From Primula veris (taxonomy: Eukaryota > Streptophyta > Magnoliopsida > Ericales > Primulaceae), in assembly GCA_963682055.1 (NCBI GenBank), contig OY821744.1, forward strand, positions 10,704,835 through 10,768,834: a stretch of DNA of 64,000 nucleotides, written 5' to 3'. Below the pieces are notes generated by a model. It searched no databases, had not been told where the DNA came from, and saw only the letters and a program-made list of their open reading frames with translations. Below, piece by piece: positions 11,478 through 27,335 of the stretch (positions are counted from its first letter, which is position 1; every line of letters begins with the position of its first letter). The position numbers and the translations under genes are program-made.

Positions 11478-12107
11478 ATGATAGCCACACCACTGAGTAG
11501 CATGCCCATGTTTTCTATGAAGCGAAAGAGCGAATACGATAGCGACGAAAAAGATCGTAAATATACTTGCAAGACATGTAACAAGGATTTCTCTTCTTTC
11601 CAGGCCTTGGGTGGTCACCGTGCAGCACACAACAACCGTATCAAGAACGACACTGACATGGCAAGTAAGTCGCATACTTGTCAGTACTGTTTCGAGAAGT
11701 TTGTTTCTGGGCAGGCATTGGGTGGTCACATGAGGAAGCATCGCGACGTCATGGAAGAAAAGGCAAAACCCTATTCCTTAAAGAAGAGTAAAAATACAGA
11801 TAGTTTTCAAGAAGATGAAAAGCTACAGTTATCTGATTCTGATCTTGATTTGGTTTTGAGGATTGAGCCGATTCGTAGCATCTCACCTGGGTCGCCAAGC
11901 AGCGAGGTTCTTGATATGGAAAGTGGTAAAGAAAGTGATCCAGTTCGTAAAGATGATTCTGTGGGTGAAGAATGCAGTTGTGGCTTGAAAGTGGTTTATA
12001 TAGATTTTTTCTCGAAAAAGTACGATCAGGTTGAGGAGGTACCAGTGGAGATCATACCAGTCTTGGAAGATGACGATTCTTTGTTGGAATTGAGAATGTG
12101 GTACTAG
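11478..12107 (+). CDS. C2H2 zinc-finger protein (ZAT-like), ZF3
   Basis: Intronless, 209 residues and a near twin of ZF2. Both fingers keep C2H2 and QALGGH, and the internal LDLVL EAR motif is intact. It differs from ZF2 by a 12-residue in-frame deletion after ESGKE, one further residue lost near VEEVPVE, and scattered substitutions; the end is ELRMWY rather than ELRMGY. The close match of promoter, coding region and 3' flank says recent tandem duplication. The function is presumed the same as ZF2: a nuclear DNA-binding repressor. Confidence 0.93.
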   Translation: MIATPLSSMPMFSMKRKSEYDSDEKDRKYTCKTCNKDFSSFQALGGHRAAHNNRIKNDTDMASKSHTCQYCFEKFVSGQALGGHMRKHRDVMEEKAKPYSLKKSKNTDSFQEDEKLQLSDSDLDLVLRIEPIRSISPGSPSSEVLDMESGKESDPVRKDDSVGEECSCGLKVVYIDFFSKKYDQVEEVPVEIIPVLEDDDSLLELRMWY

Positions 12108-13600
12108 ATTACGGCAAAGATTGGTGATGAATTAGTTTATTGAGATGTAGTAACTGGTTCTGTTTTTTGCAGTTTAGAGGCGTAATTAGTAACTAATATT
12201 AGTAGTAAGTTTGGTTGTTAATATCTTTGTGCTTATTGGAACCAGTTCTTAAAAGAGAGTATGCTTTGGAAGGAATTAAACTTGGGTTTTCTTTGGCTTA
12301 GCAATTGTGATAAAGGCTGTTATGATTTTCCTTTTCCAGTTAAGATACGTTCTTGGATCTTGATATTGATTTTATTTCCTTATTGATTAATCACTAGCAG
12401 CTTATTGTTTAATTCAGTCTCTTTTTATTTAGCTGAATGTTGTTGAAAAGAGTTTGGAAGTACTAGTAATTGTTGTTGTTTGTTTCATTTAAAGTTCTGC
12501 AATCTTTCCAAAGCATATTGACTTAACTCACTAGATTAATTAGACGTTGTAGGCTTATTCTGATAAATCTTGATATTGATTCTTTTGCAGCTTATTGTTT
12601 AGTTCAGTTTCTTTTGATTATAGCTGAATGTGGTTGAAAAGAGTTTGGAAGTATTAGTAGTCGTTGTTGTTTGTTTTATTTAAGTTCTGCAATTTATCCA
12701 AAACATATTGACTTAACTCGCTAGATTAACTTATTCTGATAAATCACGTTTTTGTTGATTTTAACATGAAGTGGTTTTTAGATGAGGCTAGCGGCTCTCC
12801 AAGTTATTAAGTGTATGTTAAAAAATTTATCCCGAGGAAGAGAAAGTGCTTTCTTCGAGTCCTAGTTAAAAGTTCCGCTGATTTTTATAAATCTTCGAAA
12901 TAGTTTTGTCAAGACAATGCAACAACTAAATCCAGTTTAATTAGTCAAGAAATTGAAGCTTGGAGACTTAATTAGTAGCTAATATTAGAAGTAAGGTTGT
13001 TCATATCTTGGTGCTTATTGGAACCGTACTTAAAAGTGAATGCTTTTGTTGGCTTAAAGTGATAAGGCTGTTATGATTTTCTTTTTACAGATTAAGTACG
13101 TTCTTGGATCTTGGTATTGATTCTATCTTCTGCTTATTGACTAATCAGTAATCAGTAATCAGTAATCAGTAATCAGTAATCAGTAGTAGCAGCTTATAGT
13201 TTAATTCAGTCTCTTTTTGTTTAGCTGATTGTAGTTGAAAAGAGTTTGGAAGTACTAGTAATTGCTGTTTGTTTTATTTAAGTTCTGCAATCTATCCGAA
13301 GCTTGTTGACTTTTTATAATTTGAGGTTATATGCTTATTCTGATAAATCACCTTTTTATGATCTGTTGATTTTTAACGCGAAGTGGGATTTAATAGATGA
13401 GGCTGGTGGCTCTCCCAGTAACTAAATCGTATGCTTATAATTTTATCCCGAGCAATATAAAACGCTTTCTTCGAATCCTAGCTAAAAATTACGCTACTTT
13501 TTAGTTTTTATAAATCTTCGAAATAGTTTTGTCAAAGATAATGAACTGAATCCAGAATGTAAAAAAGCAAAAAAGTAAAGTTCTGCGTGTCCACTTGAGG
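12108..13600. repeat. 3' flank of ZF3 with internal tandem copies
   Basis: A segment with landmarks AGCTTATTGTTTAATTCAGT, GAAAAGAGTTTGGAAGTA and AAGTTCTGCAAT occurs about three times (near 12400, 12590 and 13195), where the ZF2 flank has about one. A 7-bp microsatellite of TAATCAG units lies at about 13144-13180. No gene. The 3' end of RABE begins just beyond. Confidence 0.55.
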
Positions 13601-13862
13601 ATATAATTTATATTTCTCAGCTGTATCAGAACTACAAAGCACTTAATAGATAGCTACGCAAACGAGAGGCAAACAAAGAAGACAAATATTCTGAATAATA
13701 GGGATTCTATCTTTCACATTACAACTTGAATTTTGAAACAAATCACTACGTCGAAATTACAAAACCAATCACTTTCCCATAAGACCCCTTACAGATAACT
13801 TTCTTCCCTTCCAACTCCAATCTGTCGCATTCCACCATTCACCTTTGTTAATTTCTTGGATA

Positions 13863-17231
<3,369 letters not shown>

Positions 17232-17784
17232 CGATTAATTTTTTAAATAATTAATAATTAAACCTTTTAATTGTAATTTATTGTTATTTTTGTAAGCTTA
17301 TGAAATTAATGAGAGAGAGAGAGAGAGAGTTTTTGTAGTTTAGGGGAAATTTTGACTGGATACCAATTTGATACTATAATTTTTAAAACTTCCCAATTTA
17401 GACACGAATATTTGTGTTCTTACATTTCAAAGAATGGCATTTTAGTCCTCTAGTTGAAAAATAAGAGTGAATTTGCCCATTTTGTAAATTGTTCTAAAAG
17501 AGCAAGACGGATATTAGGAAGAAACTCGTCGGTAACGTATAATTCCTCACCTAATCTCGTCTAATCTGTCAGGTTTTTACTTAACGTTTAGACTACACGT
17601 AATTTACGCATAGACTCACTTTTAAGAACTCTAGTAATTGTAATTGTAATTGTATAGTCTTCTCGATAGACAGTGAAAGAATCAAGATTGTCAGAAGGGA
17701 TGAGTGGAATTCATTTGGACATTTTTTTATTACAACCGATTAAAACAAACCTTTATGGTGATTGAGATCAATTTGTATTTGCAT
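17232..17784. other. RABE upstream region
   Basis: Probable 5' UTR and promoter of the minus-strand RABE gene. A GA microsatellite lies at about 17310-17329, as is common in plant leaders. I see no other gene. Confidence 0.4.
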
Positions 17785-18890
17785 CGATTATCCAGTTAGG
17801 ATGTAAATTCTTTTAGAGTCCATATAAGGACTTACAATATGGGAGTGCAAGAAATCAACGGCTTGAATAATATAATGAGATTGGATGGTTTAGATTTAAC
17901 AGTATGGTACGTAGAATGCTAACTTTTGACCCATTTTTAATTCCTTTAACAAACATTTTCTACTGTGTTACATCAAATAAATCGGTGATTTCATATGAAA
18001 AATTTAAATGATGCTTACAAATAATTACATATCAATCAAATTAATTATAAAAAAATTCATATATGTGTATTTTTTTACAATTAATTATATATGTTTAGGT
18101 ACATATATCATAACAAATAATCAAATATAAAAAAATAAAAAAGTCAACAAATATAAATCAAAAAAATCAAAAAAAATTTAAAAAAAATTTAAAAGAATAA
18201 AAAAAAAATTGTACATAGTATCAAACATGATTAAACATGATTGGACATGCTTAGATATGATTAAACAATATTAGACATACAAGATTGGACAGGAGTAGAC
18301 AGGATCAGACAAGATATATTTTTTATATAATTTTTTATTTTTTAAAATTTTGGTTTTTTTAATTTTGGTTTTTGATTTTTAAACATTTTTTTGGATTTTT
18401 TAATGACATATGTACCTATTTGTAAATAACTTCACAAAATATATATATTTTTGTAAAATAGTCAAATTGAAAATAACCGGGTTTTTATAAATAAATTTTT
18501 AATTATATACTAAAGTCTCATTTTCTCAAAATTTAATAAACTGATGGCGCAAGCTGGTACATACAAATCCATGTATATTTCCTTAATATGTAAAATTCCC
18601 GTAAGCTTGAAATTTGATGAAAATAACCTGTATTTCCTTCTGATTTTTTTGTTCTTTTTTCCATGCTCTTCATTCAAAAAAATGGTTACTTATTAATGGA
18701 TAAAATTGCAAGATAGATTTGTGTATAACTGGTTAGAGTTAACAATATTCTACCAATACCCTTGTATCTAAACCATCCAATTCTGTTATATATATATTAT
18801 TCAAACCATTTGATTTCTTGCACAGCCATATTGTTCTCAGTACTTTTATTCACTTTAAGAGAATTTGCATCCATCCAGTTAGCCTAAATG
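17785..18890. mobile_element. Long-TIR noncoding element upstream of RABE
   Basis: The left part (about 17785-17945) and right part (about 18715-18890) are inverted copies. Both share GTGCAAGAAATCAA, TTGAATAATATA, ATTGGATGGTTTAGAT and an outer CCAGTTAG. The interior is A/T-rich with repeated ACATGATTAAACATGATTGG-like units near 18225-18300. There is no coding frame. A MITE or foldback of about 1.1 kb; target duplication not resolved. Confidence 0.55.
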
Positions 18891-19621
18891 AATATAACGT
18901 TTCAAAACTCTTCGCACCATCCAAATAACTTGAATGGTACAATATATCTAATGCATAAATTTAGATTTTATCTCAAACTGGTTACTTGACTGGTCCCATT
19001 TTGTTCGGTGTGAGTTACACTGTATAATGTCCAGTCATATTTATAACCATTGTATTAAAAAATAAAGGGTTAGATGATATATTTTCAATAATTAATTTAA
19101 TTTTTCAATTTTTATCATATATTAGACAAATTAAGATTTAATAAATTAAAAACAAATTTTACAACACGGTAAAAACTCAAATAAAAATATATAATGCTAG
19201 TGTATACTAACCTAAATTTAATTATTAATCAAAATTTTTTAAAAAATAACAATTAAATATTGATTGATTGCATAAAAGAAAAACAATTAACCACCACTTA
19301 AAACAAACCCGCATGCTTTAAAATGTTTTCCAACAATTATCCCGCCATTTCTTCATATCATATATCTTAATATTTATGTAATGGTGGGATTCAAAATTAT
19401 GTGAAAATTTTAAATGGATTGTATGCAACTGTAGTTTGTTCATTTTGATAGGTATATATCATAATTAGTTCGATTTTTCATCCATCAGTGCTAATTTACA
19501 CAAGGAATCTCTATGGGAATACGAAGTGTTTATACGAATGTCTATGAGACGTAGATTGATGTTGTTTTTATTTTCTACTTATCTTGAAATGTCTAATTGT
19601 TAAAAATGTACAGTAGAACCT

Positions 19622-19624
<3 letters not shown>
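18891..19624. other. AT-rich intergenic DNA
   Basis: I see no gene or clear repeat here. Confidence 0.35.
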
Positions 19625-19663
<39 letters not shown>

Positions 19664-20114
19664 TAGCGGACTTGCCCACCCGATGGGTGGTGTAACGCGT
19701 AAATGTGCAAATTGTTGTGAAATATTAAACAAAAGTATTTAGCAACACAAACTCAATTTTATAACAAAAAAAAAACATTTATAATCATAAATAAATATAA
19801 CAGAAAGAGTAATACCTGAGAGGGGGAGGATAGAGAGTGCAGGGAATAGGGATAGAGGAGAGGGGGAGGAGAGAGAGTGCAGAGAGGATAGATGAGTTAT
19901 TTTTTGGGGTTTATTCAAACAATAATAATTAATATCTATTTTGAATTGAACGTAAGCAGTTATTTTAGCAGTTATATTTTTTTTTAGTTTTTGAATTTCT
20001 AACACTATGTGTAATTTTGTAAACTATTAATAGCTTTTTGTAATTAGTTGTTTCAAGACTTCATAAGGCCTCTACACATATATTAATAGTATATATATAT
20101 ATATATATATATAT
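19625..20114. repeat. TA-flanked element-like segment
   Basis: A long TA microsatellite (about 19625-19661) leads into ACTAGCGGACTTGCCCACCC, followed by GATGGGTGG. The segment ends at a second TA run (about 20089-20114). Junctions of this TA / ACTAGCGG... form are common at ends of plant repeats. The interior is noncoding with a purine-rich GAGAGGGGGAGGA stretch. Class uncertain. Confidence 0.3.
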
Positions 20115-20334
20115 AAGAATATTATATAAAGGAATAAAAATTTTCGGCCCCAACTCGGACCAATTATAAATATTAATAAACTCCAAACTATGATAATTCA
20201 TAATTTTTTAAGGTCGCACCTTAATTCATAATTCCTAGAAATATTGCTCTGGTAAATGTTTGAGATATAAATAAAGAGCTTGTTCACCTTAATAATTGGT
20301 AATATGGTGGGTGATAAGATCTTAACGTGGTTAA

Positions 20335-20485
20335 CACTAAAAAAAAATACTCAAATAGCGACGGGATTAGTGACGGTATTTTGACAGCTTTGTGACAGTT
20401 TAGTCAATTTGCAATAATTTTTTAAATTAATGACAGACTTATGATATCTTTCGACTCTCACTAAATCAAATATTATTTTGTAGTG
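20335..20485. mobile_element. Miniature CACTA-like element
   Basis: It begins CACTAAAAAAAAATA and ends with the inverted TATTATTTTGTAGTG. TAA flanks both ends (20332-20334 and 20486-20488), fitting the 3-bp target duplication of CACTA transposons. It is only 151 bp and noncoding. Confidence 0.55.
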
Positions 20486-20488
20486 TAA

Positions 20489-21671
20489 TAAACTAATTAA
20501 AATCTCTCTTACTTTTCTTTACTCTCACAAATTTACCGTTTTGTTGTCGTTAACTATTTTTATGGAGTATTAAGAGCGGGAGCAATTTTATAAGGTGTTA
20601 ACAGGTGACTTTCTCACCATAATTATCAGGTTATCTGTTGTTTAATTTTAAAAATTTATCATTGGATTACTTTGTGAGTTGTGGGTATTGTGGGGTTTTT
20701 GATACATTGCAGACACCACACCAAGCTGTATAGGTAGAGCCCTTACAAGAAGAGTAGAAAAAATATACCAAGCTTTTATCTCAGAAAAGGATCTAATCGG
20801 AATGATGATGCAACAACATTTTGGACAAATAAGTGTACAATGTCATTAAATTTATCTTTTGATATTTGTAATATTAGGCATGTAAAAATGCCTCTAAGAT
20901 TGCTCTTGTTTGATAAGTAATTAAAATGTAATAATTGTAGCAACTTTAAGAGGTTGGGCTTGCCATTTCGGATTACCATCTGGTCGGATTCGACTTTACT
21001 GACATGTTCTGGCCTGTCGGAATAAGGTCTTGTTCTGTGTTTCAATTTAACACCATGCTTATTTTTCAAAAAAAAATATGTTGCTGGAAAAGCTTCTTAT
21101 CATGTTACTCCTGTGTGTTGGCAAAAATATAATTACTACATTTATTCCAAAAACAATAGTTCATTATAAAACCACGTGATAAGTTTGATCAGACAATAAC
21201 TTATATCAAAATTATTAAAATAAAAAAATTTAAAAATTTAAAATTTAATCATATAGTTCAAAAATTCAATTATATTATTAGATTTTGATTTTTTTTTTAT
21301 TTCTATAATTTTAATAAAAACTAATATCTGATTTTGATAAAATTACTAGCCCGATTTTAATAAAAATTACTGATCGACACATAGTTTAATACGATATTGT
21401 TTTGGAACGATGTGGGACAATGGAAAATGTGCGGTTAGTAGATATTTTTGGAGTAGTAGATATGATGGAACCATGCATGGTAGCCACGTGTATTCATGTA
21501 AGTACACGTGTAAAATCAATCTCATGCATCTTTAATTAGTTACTAGGCAGAGAATAAGATCGATGAACAATTCAACCAAGACATATTAAGGATTTTGTTG
21601 AGAAAGTGATTGATCTATAGATCTAGTATATACAGCAATAGTAAAGACAAAGCTCAAAATACACATAAAAG
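20489..21671. other. Intergenic DNA before the glyoxalase-like gene
   Basis: No gene recognised. The last few hundred bases presumably carry the promoter of the downstream gene, with CACGTG-core sites near 21486 and 21506. Confidence 0.35.
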
Positions 21672-24600
21672 ATGGCGTCTCATCTTAGTCCGGCGTTTGC
21701 GTACACTGTGGTGTACGTTAAAGACGTGGCAAAATCTGTAGCATTCTACTCTCGAGCCTTCGGTTATGGTGTTCGTCGCCTTGATGAAAGCCACAAGTAT
21801 ATTTACATTTACTATTATTACTTTTGTCTCTTAAGAAACGACATGATATGCTATGGTGGAATATTGATGAATGAACTTTTGTTAATATATATGTATGAGA
21901 GGCCAAGATATTTTGGTTGCTCTTTTTTTTGTACCCTTTTTGTCAATTGTGGACGTGGAAATATGTTCTTAGTTAGACGCATCCTATAACTTATATCAAG
22001 GAAGGAACTAGATCGATCGGATTAGTCGAGTCCGTCCTATTTTGATAAAAATCGATGGGTTTTTTGTTTCAGTGACGGAACCAGAATTTTTTTCTCTGTG
22101 AATTGTTAAAATCAGGAAGAAAAAACCCAGTATATATAGTAAATGATATAGGGGTGTTGGAGTCCTATGTGAATAGTTATTAGTTTAGCCAGCTTCGTTA
22201 TTCGAAAATCAAACTCGTAATTCTGAAAGCAAACTCATACTTTCCAAGTACGAAACTTAACTTTTTTGAATTTGTTGCTTTTTTAAAATTTGTATGTTAT
22301 TTATTCTAAACAATCACGGTTCACAAAAGAAACAATACATTTTTGGGCGTTTTTTAAATAATCAATTCATGAATATTGTATATTGCACTCTTGCAAAGTG
22401 AAAATTTACTGTAAATATTTAGCAAGATCATAATAAATATGTTATTTTTTTTAGTGTTGAGCTGATGGATATTTGTTATCGTAATTTGATCTGTGTGGCA
22501 CTTAATAAAAAAAAAATTTATAAAAAAATTCATTATTTTTGTCCAATGCATCGGAGAATACTGAAATAGCGTCAATTTACAAAAACAAGAATTCTTCTTT
22601 TGGGTAAAAAATAGAAAATTTTAAAAAAGTCAACAATACTTGAGAAATACGAGTCTGTTTTCAGAATTACGACTTTGATTTGCGAATAACGAAATTAGGG
22701 CTGGATTAAGAAAATTTCGTTTGTATAAAGACGCTATCATTTTAATTAATATCCAAAAAGAGAGTTTCAGTCTGAATTCAAAAAAATCCATCTAGAATAT
22801 CTCTCTCTCTCACCCGTTAGTGTATATTCTGGCTTGTGGTTCAGTCATGGAGGTTTTTTTGAAAAATATGGATTAATCCTTATAAGTCATGTTCAATTAT
22901 GGTCATGGCCTTTTAATTAGCGTTTGGGCTAATCTGAATTTATTGCATACCATGGCTCTTTAATTTTTTTAGTCATGTTCATGAAGTGATGATGACTTTT
23001 AAGAGTGTATGCATGTGTTTGTGTGTTTAACGTTTTGCAAGATGGGGAGAGCTAGACAGCGGAGCGACTACAATTGCATTCACACCTACGCATCAGCACG
23101 AGACCGATGACTTGACCGGAACGGTCCAGGCTCCACGCACAGGACACGAGAGGAATCCTGTGGAGGTTTGTTTTGATTACCCAGATGTCGATGCTGCCTT
23201 TAAGGTAGATTAGGGGCTCTTCTTTTATTTTATTTCTAGTTAGTATATATTTGTCGGTGCATGCCCAGAAGCGAATGGTTGATACTTGATATCACGGCCG
23301 GTCCGGCATCTTTTTATACATTTTACACTTACGTCAGTATAATTGTTTGGACGTTTTATTAACTTTTTCGGAGAAAATTTATACCATGCGTAAGAAAATC
23401 CTAGAAAAATCACAAGTCCGAACCATGTCATAATAAACAAAACATTATCTGTTACACTACACTATACGAAATAGAACATCAAATAAAGTATATGGTTCTT
23501 ATTGTATTATCATTGGGGAAAACGACACCGTCTTGAAAGCCACTTAAGCTGGCCTGACTTACTTAGCTTATACCAAAACCGGCTATGCTTGATACATATA
23601 TACTAGGCTATTACAATTGCTCTTATATCAATTAAAAGATGGCGGTATCGACATAATCCTGCAATCCGAAAGTTTTTTAATTTTTTGTAATTTACCAATA
23701 ATGTTGGTCTGAAAGATTGGGCAAGAGTAATTGATGAGAATTGAAGACATGATGGTACCCATGCAGGTCTCAGTTTACATGACTATCATGTGCTTGTTAA
23801 TAGTGATCTTATCTTCCAATATTCTGTGTTAACTTGTTGTATAGTGGCCGTCTTATATTGTGAAGTTAAAAGTTGAAACTATATCACAGAGAAGAAATGT
23901 GCTGAAAGTATCAGTGATAAATGAACATGAAATGGACTACTTTTATTTTCAAGTTACCGGGTTTTTCTGGAAGTTATATTATAGATACCATCAATCATAC
24001 CAAAACTTACAAGAGTGAGGTAGAAGTGTATCATAAGTTGGAAATACAAGTGCTGAGGATTATTTTGTATTTTTTCCCGGTGATGGGCGTTTGGATCTAT
24101 CTATCGTACACCAATTAATAGCTCTACTAGATGAGCTAATTCAATTTCTTTTTAACCAAGTTCAATTGCACACGTACTGTTTTCTATATACTGAATCAGA
24201 CTTTTCTGTCGCATGTTACCCAATTTCATATCCTTGGACCTGTAGGCATGTATTAGTTCAGCTTTACCGAGGGTTGTCTGTTTTGATGATAAATAGCAAT
24301 CCACCAAAATGCATGCACATGCTGGTATATATTTAAATTTTGATTTTGTAACGGGTTTGTGTGGTCGAGTGTAAGAATTAAGGTGCAATTACCCCAATGA
24401 TATTTTGATTTTTTCATGAACCATATTACATGCAGTCATGTAAGATTTAGCTTAGTCTATTGATTATTGTGTTAAGAGCAAATATAAGATATAAAAACGT
24501 GGCGTGAAAGAATTTAATCCAATCTAATATTTTGGGTTGTGCAGAGGGCCGTGGAAAACGGTGCAACGCCAGTAAGCGAGCCTGAGGAGAAGAAGTGGGG

Positions 24601-24682
24601 ACAGAAAGTTGGATATGTACGTGATATTGATGGGATCGTGGTGAGGATGGGAAGCTATGTGGACAAGCCAAAATCATCCTAA
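21672..24682 (+). CDS. Glyoxalase-I-like VOC protein
   Basis: Three exons, 21672-21796, 23042-23204 and 24545-24682, join in frame through GT-AG introns to give 141 residues, the usual length of single-domain plant VOC (glyoxalase/bleomycin-resistance/dioxygenase) proteins. The N-terminal half has FAYTVVYVKDVAKSVAFY; exon 2 gives WGELDSGATTIAFTPTHQHE and PVEVCFDYPDVDAAFK; exon 3 gives WGQKVGYVRDIDGIVV. These are hallmark stretches of the small glyoxalase-I-like group. Members are linked to methylglyoxal or stress responses, but activity is not proven for all and I cannot assign metal ligands with certainty. The start context is AAAAGATGGC. Intron 1 carries a MITE. Confidence 0.92.
22183..22712. 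mobile_element. TIR element in intron 1 of the glyoxalase-like gene
   Basis: The left part (about 22183-22262) and right part (about 22625-22712) are inverted copies sharing TTCGTTATTCG, AATCAAA, TCGTAATTCTGAAA and ACTTTTTT. About 530 bp, noncoding. Ends are approximate. Confidence 0.5.
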
Positions 24683-25625
24683 TCGATGAAATTGGCCTTG
24701 CTATCTTTTACTAAGCTTCTTGTTCACGAACATGATCACCATTTTTTCTTGCTTTTTTATTTATCTTTTTATCTTCCAAGTACGAATGTTGGTTGTGAAT
24801 GAACTTAGTTTATACTTCCATGTATACTGCTATGAGCTTATGATGTCATGATGGAACAAAAGTTTGTGCAACCTCAACATCCATCAAATTTCTATCTGTT
24901 GTTCTAGTTGATATTATGCAGTTAGGTTCTAAATGCAGTTACAACTGAGGTTGGAACCTAAGTATAATGATGGACATAACTTGTAAAGTTAAATGTACTT
25001 GAATTAAATCACACGCACATTTAACAACAGAGTTTACCTAACTAGAATATGTCTTCGAGTCACTCATCCAGATTAATTATATTATAAAAACTTACAATAT
25101 GAGATTCAAATTTTAATGAAAAACTTTCAGACTTTCTATAGGTTTTTTTGCCTATCTCTATATTGCTCATATCTTATAACTATCACTTAAAAGATCAATG
25201 ACATCCCATCATTGTTTTTCGTTTTTAAAAATTCAGTCGTGTGTCTCTCTAAGAGCAGTTCTTTATACTTTATAACACACACATTTTATAAGCAAAGCTA
25301 TCATCTATTTATACTGGAAAAATAAATCTTCAAATATCTTTTTCATATAATTTTTATCTTCAGAATTTTATTGATTTATTATTTTATCTCCATATTTATC
25401 TAAATATCATTGTCATACGAAATCTTTATAACTCTAGATTTGATCAAAATCTTTATAGATCAATTCGAGATAAGATTGCTTGAATATAAGAGTTATTATT
25501 TTCATGCAAAACAATATATTTTCAAAATAAAATCTTTTTCATATACAATCAAATAACTTCATATATAAATCTAATCTATTTGAATCATAAAAATCTCAAT
25601 AAAAGAAACAATATAATATGTTTTA
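24683..25625. other. 3' flank and intergenic DNA
   Basis: The 3' UTR of the glyoxalase-like gene followed by AT-rich sequence. No further gene seen. Confidence 0.35.
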
Positions 25626-27335
25626 ACAATTAACATAAACATACCCTACACCTATTATATTAACAAAAACATACCCTCAAAAGTTACATTATCAAAAACA
25701 TATCTTCAATTAATAATAATAAAAATCTGTAATATTTACTCTCTCTCTCCTCATCTCACTCAATCTCTTTCTCCTCTCTCTCCTCATCTCACTTACTCTC
25801 CGATCTATCTTCTCCTTCTTCTTTCTCTTTCCGATCTCTCTCTCTTCCTCCTTCTTTCTCTCTCCCATCTCTCCTGTTTACTCTCTCTTTCCGATCTCTT
25901 TTATTATTTTTCTCTTTTTTCGATCTTTCTCTCATTCTTCCTCTCTCTTTTCAGTGGAGATTGAGACAGAGACATCCGTCGGAATGGGCGGCGAGTGTGT
26001 AGAGCGAGGTCAAAAACTCGAGGTCGATGACGATGGAGATGCGGTCGTCGAATGAGAGGCGCACGACGACGACGTGAAAGTTCGAGATCGGAGGACGGGT
26101 AAGAATTAGATTTGTTAATTAGTGTATACGTTTGAAAAATAAGTGTATTGACTTCTTAAATTAAGTGTATGGAGTTGAAAATTATAGATATAATTTTTGT
26201 AAATAAGTATATGAATTTGTAAATTGGGGTATGAACTTTACGAATTAGGGTATGAACTTTTAGAATAAGGATATGAACTTTTGGAATAAGGATATGAAAA
26301 ATTTATATATAAAACTTCATATCATTATTTTGTGCAATTCATACCCTAATTTTTTAAGTTCATACACTAATTATAAAACTTCATATCCTAATTTTAAAAT
26401 TTCATACCCTAATTATAAAACTTCATACCCTAATTATAAAACTTCATACCCTAATTATAAAACTTTATACCCTAATTATAAAACTTCATACCCTAATTAT
26501 AAAAGTTCATACCATAATTTTAAAACTTCATACCCTAATTATAAAACTTCATACCCTAATTATAAAACTCCATACCCTAATTTTAAAACTCCATACTCAA
26601 ATTAACTGTCATGTGTAAACAAGCATATTCATAGAGTTCATATTCTAATTATAAAATTTCATACCCTAATTTTAAAATTTCATACCCTAATTAACTGCAA
26701 AACACAAACACTAAGAAACTGTCTCCTTGCAAGTTTTATTGCTATGTCCTTGCTGATGACATCGCGAACATGTGGCCCCATGTGAACATGTGAAAATTGA
26801 GGTATGAACTTTCGAAATAAGGATATGAACTTTACGAATTAGGGTATGACATCTACAAATTATGGTATAAACTTGAAAATGGGTATGAATTTTGTAAATT
26901 GGTATGAATTCTGTAAATTGGGATATGAGCTTTTGAAATAATGGTACGAACTTCTATTTTTACTTTTTTGGTGGGATATGGAGGCGGAAGAAAGTTTGAT
27001 GATTCTATTTATATGTATCTATATGTGTTATGTATATATATGTATCAATATTTGTGTCGATATTTGTATATAGATATACCGATATGACGCGAGAGATAGA
27101 GAGAGAAACTATGACAATGAGCCGTCGCCGAAAAGGCAACGACCGTTGTCGGAGAGGAGAGAGAGCAAGAGAGGAGAGAGAAAGATGGGGTTCTATGTAT
27201 AAACATGAAAAAGTATTACATAAAATTAGAATAATAGGATGACATCATCAAAGTATGTTTTTGATGGTTAAAAAGTTTAGGGTATCTTTTTGTTAATTTA
27301 GTTGTAAAAGTGATATGTTTTGTTAATATTTCCTT
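25626..27335. mobile_element. Noncoding element, ACAAAAACATA-end family, copy B
   Basis: The left end holds CAATTAACATAAACATACCC and ATTAACAAAAACATACCCTC. The right end holds the inverted AGTATGTTTTTGATGG and GATATGTTTTGTTAAT. As in copy A there is a C/T-rich tract (about 25740-25950), then GGGTATGAAC-type repeats, then a GA-rich tract (about 27085-27185). A less AT-rich stretch at 25970-26100 gives no convincing protein. It is 1.7 kb against 1.0 kb for copy A, partly because of an expanded minisatellite. Confidence 0.5.
26338..26605. repeat. 22-bp minisatellite
   Basis: About eleven head-to-tail units of CATACCCTAATTATAAAACT plus TC. One strand stays open and would read as repeated NYKTSYP, a by-product of a unit length that cycles the frame. 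Flanking sequence on both sides (about 26220-26290 and 26800-26960) carries the same unit in the opposite orientation (GGGTATGAAC). Confidence 0.85.

Noticed and set aside
13144..13188. Possible CRISPR-like regular repeat of AATCAGT units
   Set aside because: A plain 7-bp microsatellite without spacers in plant nuclear DNA.
19739..20005. 88-codon minus-strand frame with a Ser/Pro/Leu-rich stretch
   Set aside because: It translates a GAGAGGGGGAGGA purine tract inside a repeat; no family features.
26273..26605. Forward frame of 110 codons reading repeated NYKTSYP
   Set aside because: It is the translation of the 22-bp minisatellite; the repeat unit, not selection, keeps the frame open.
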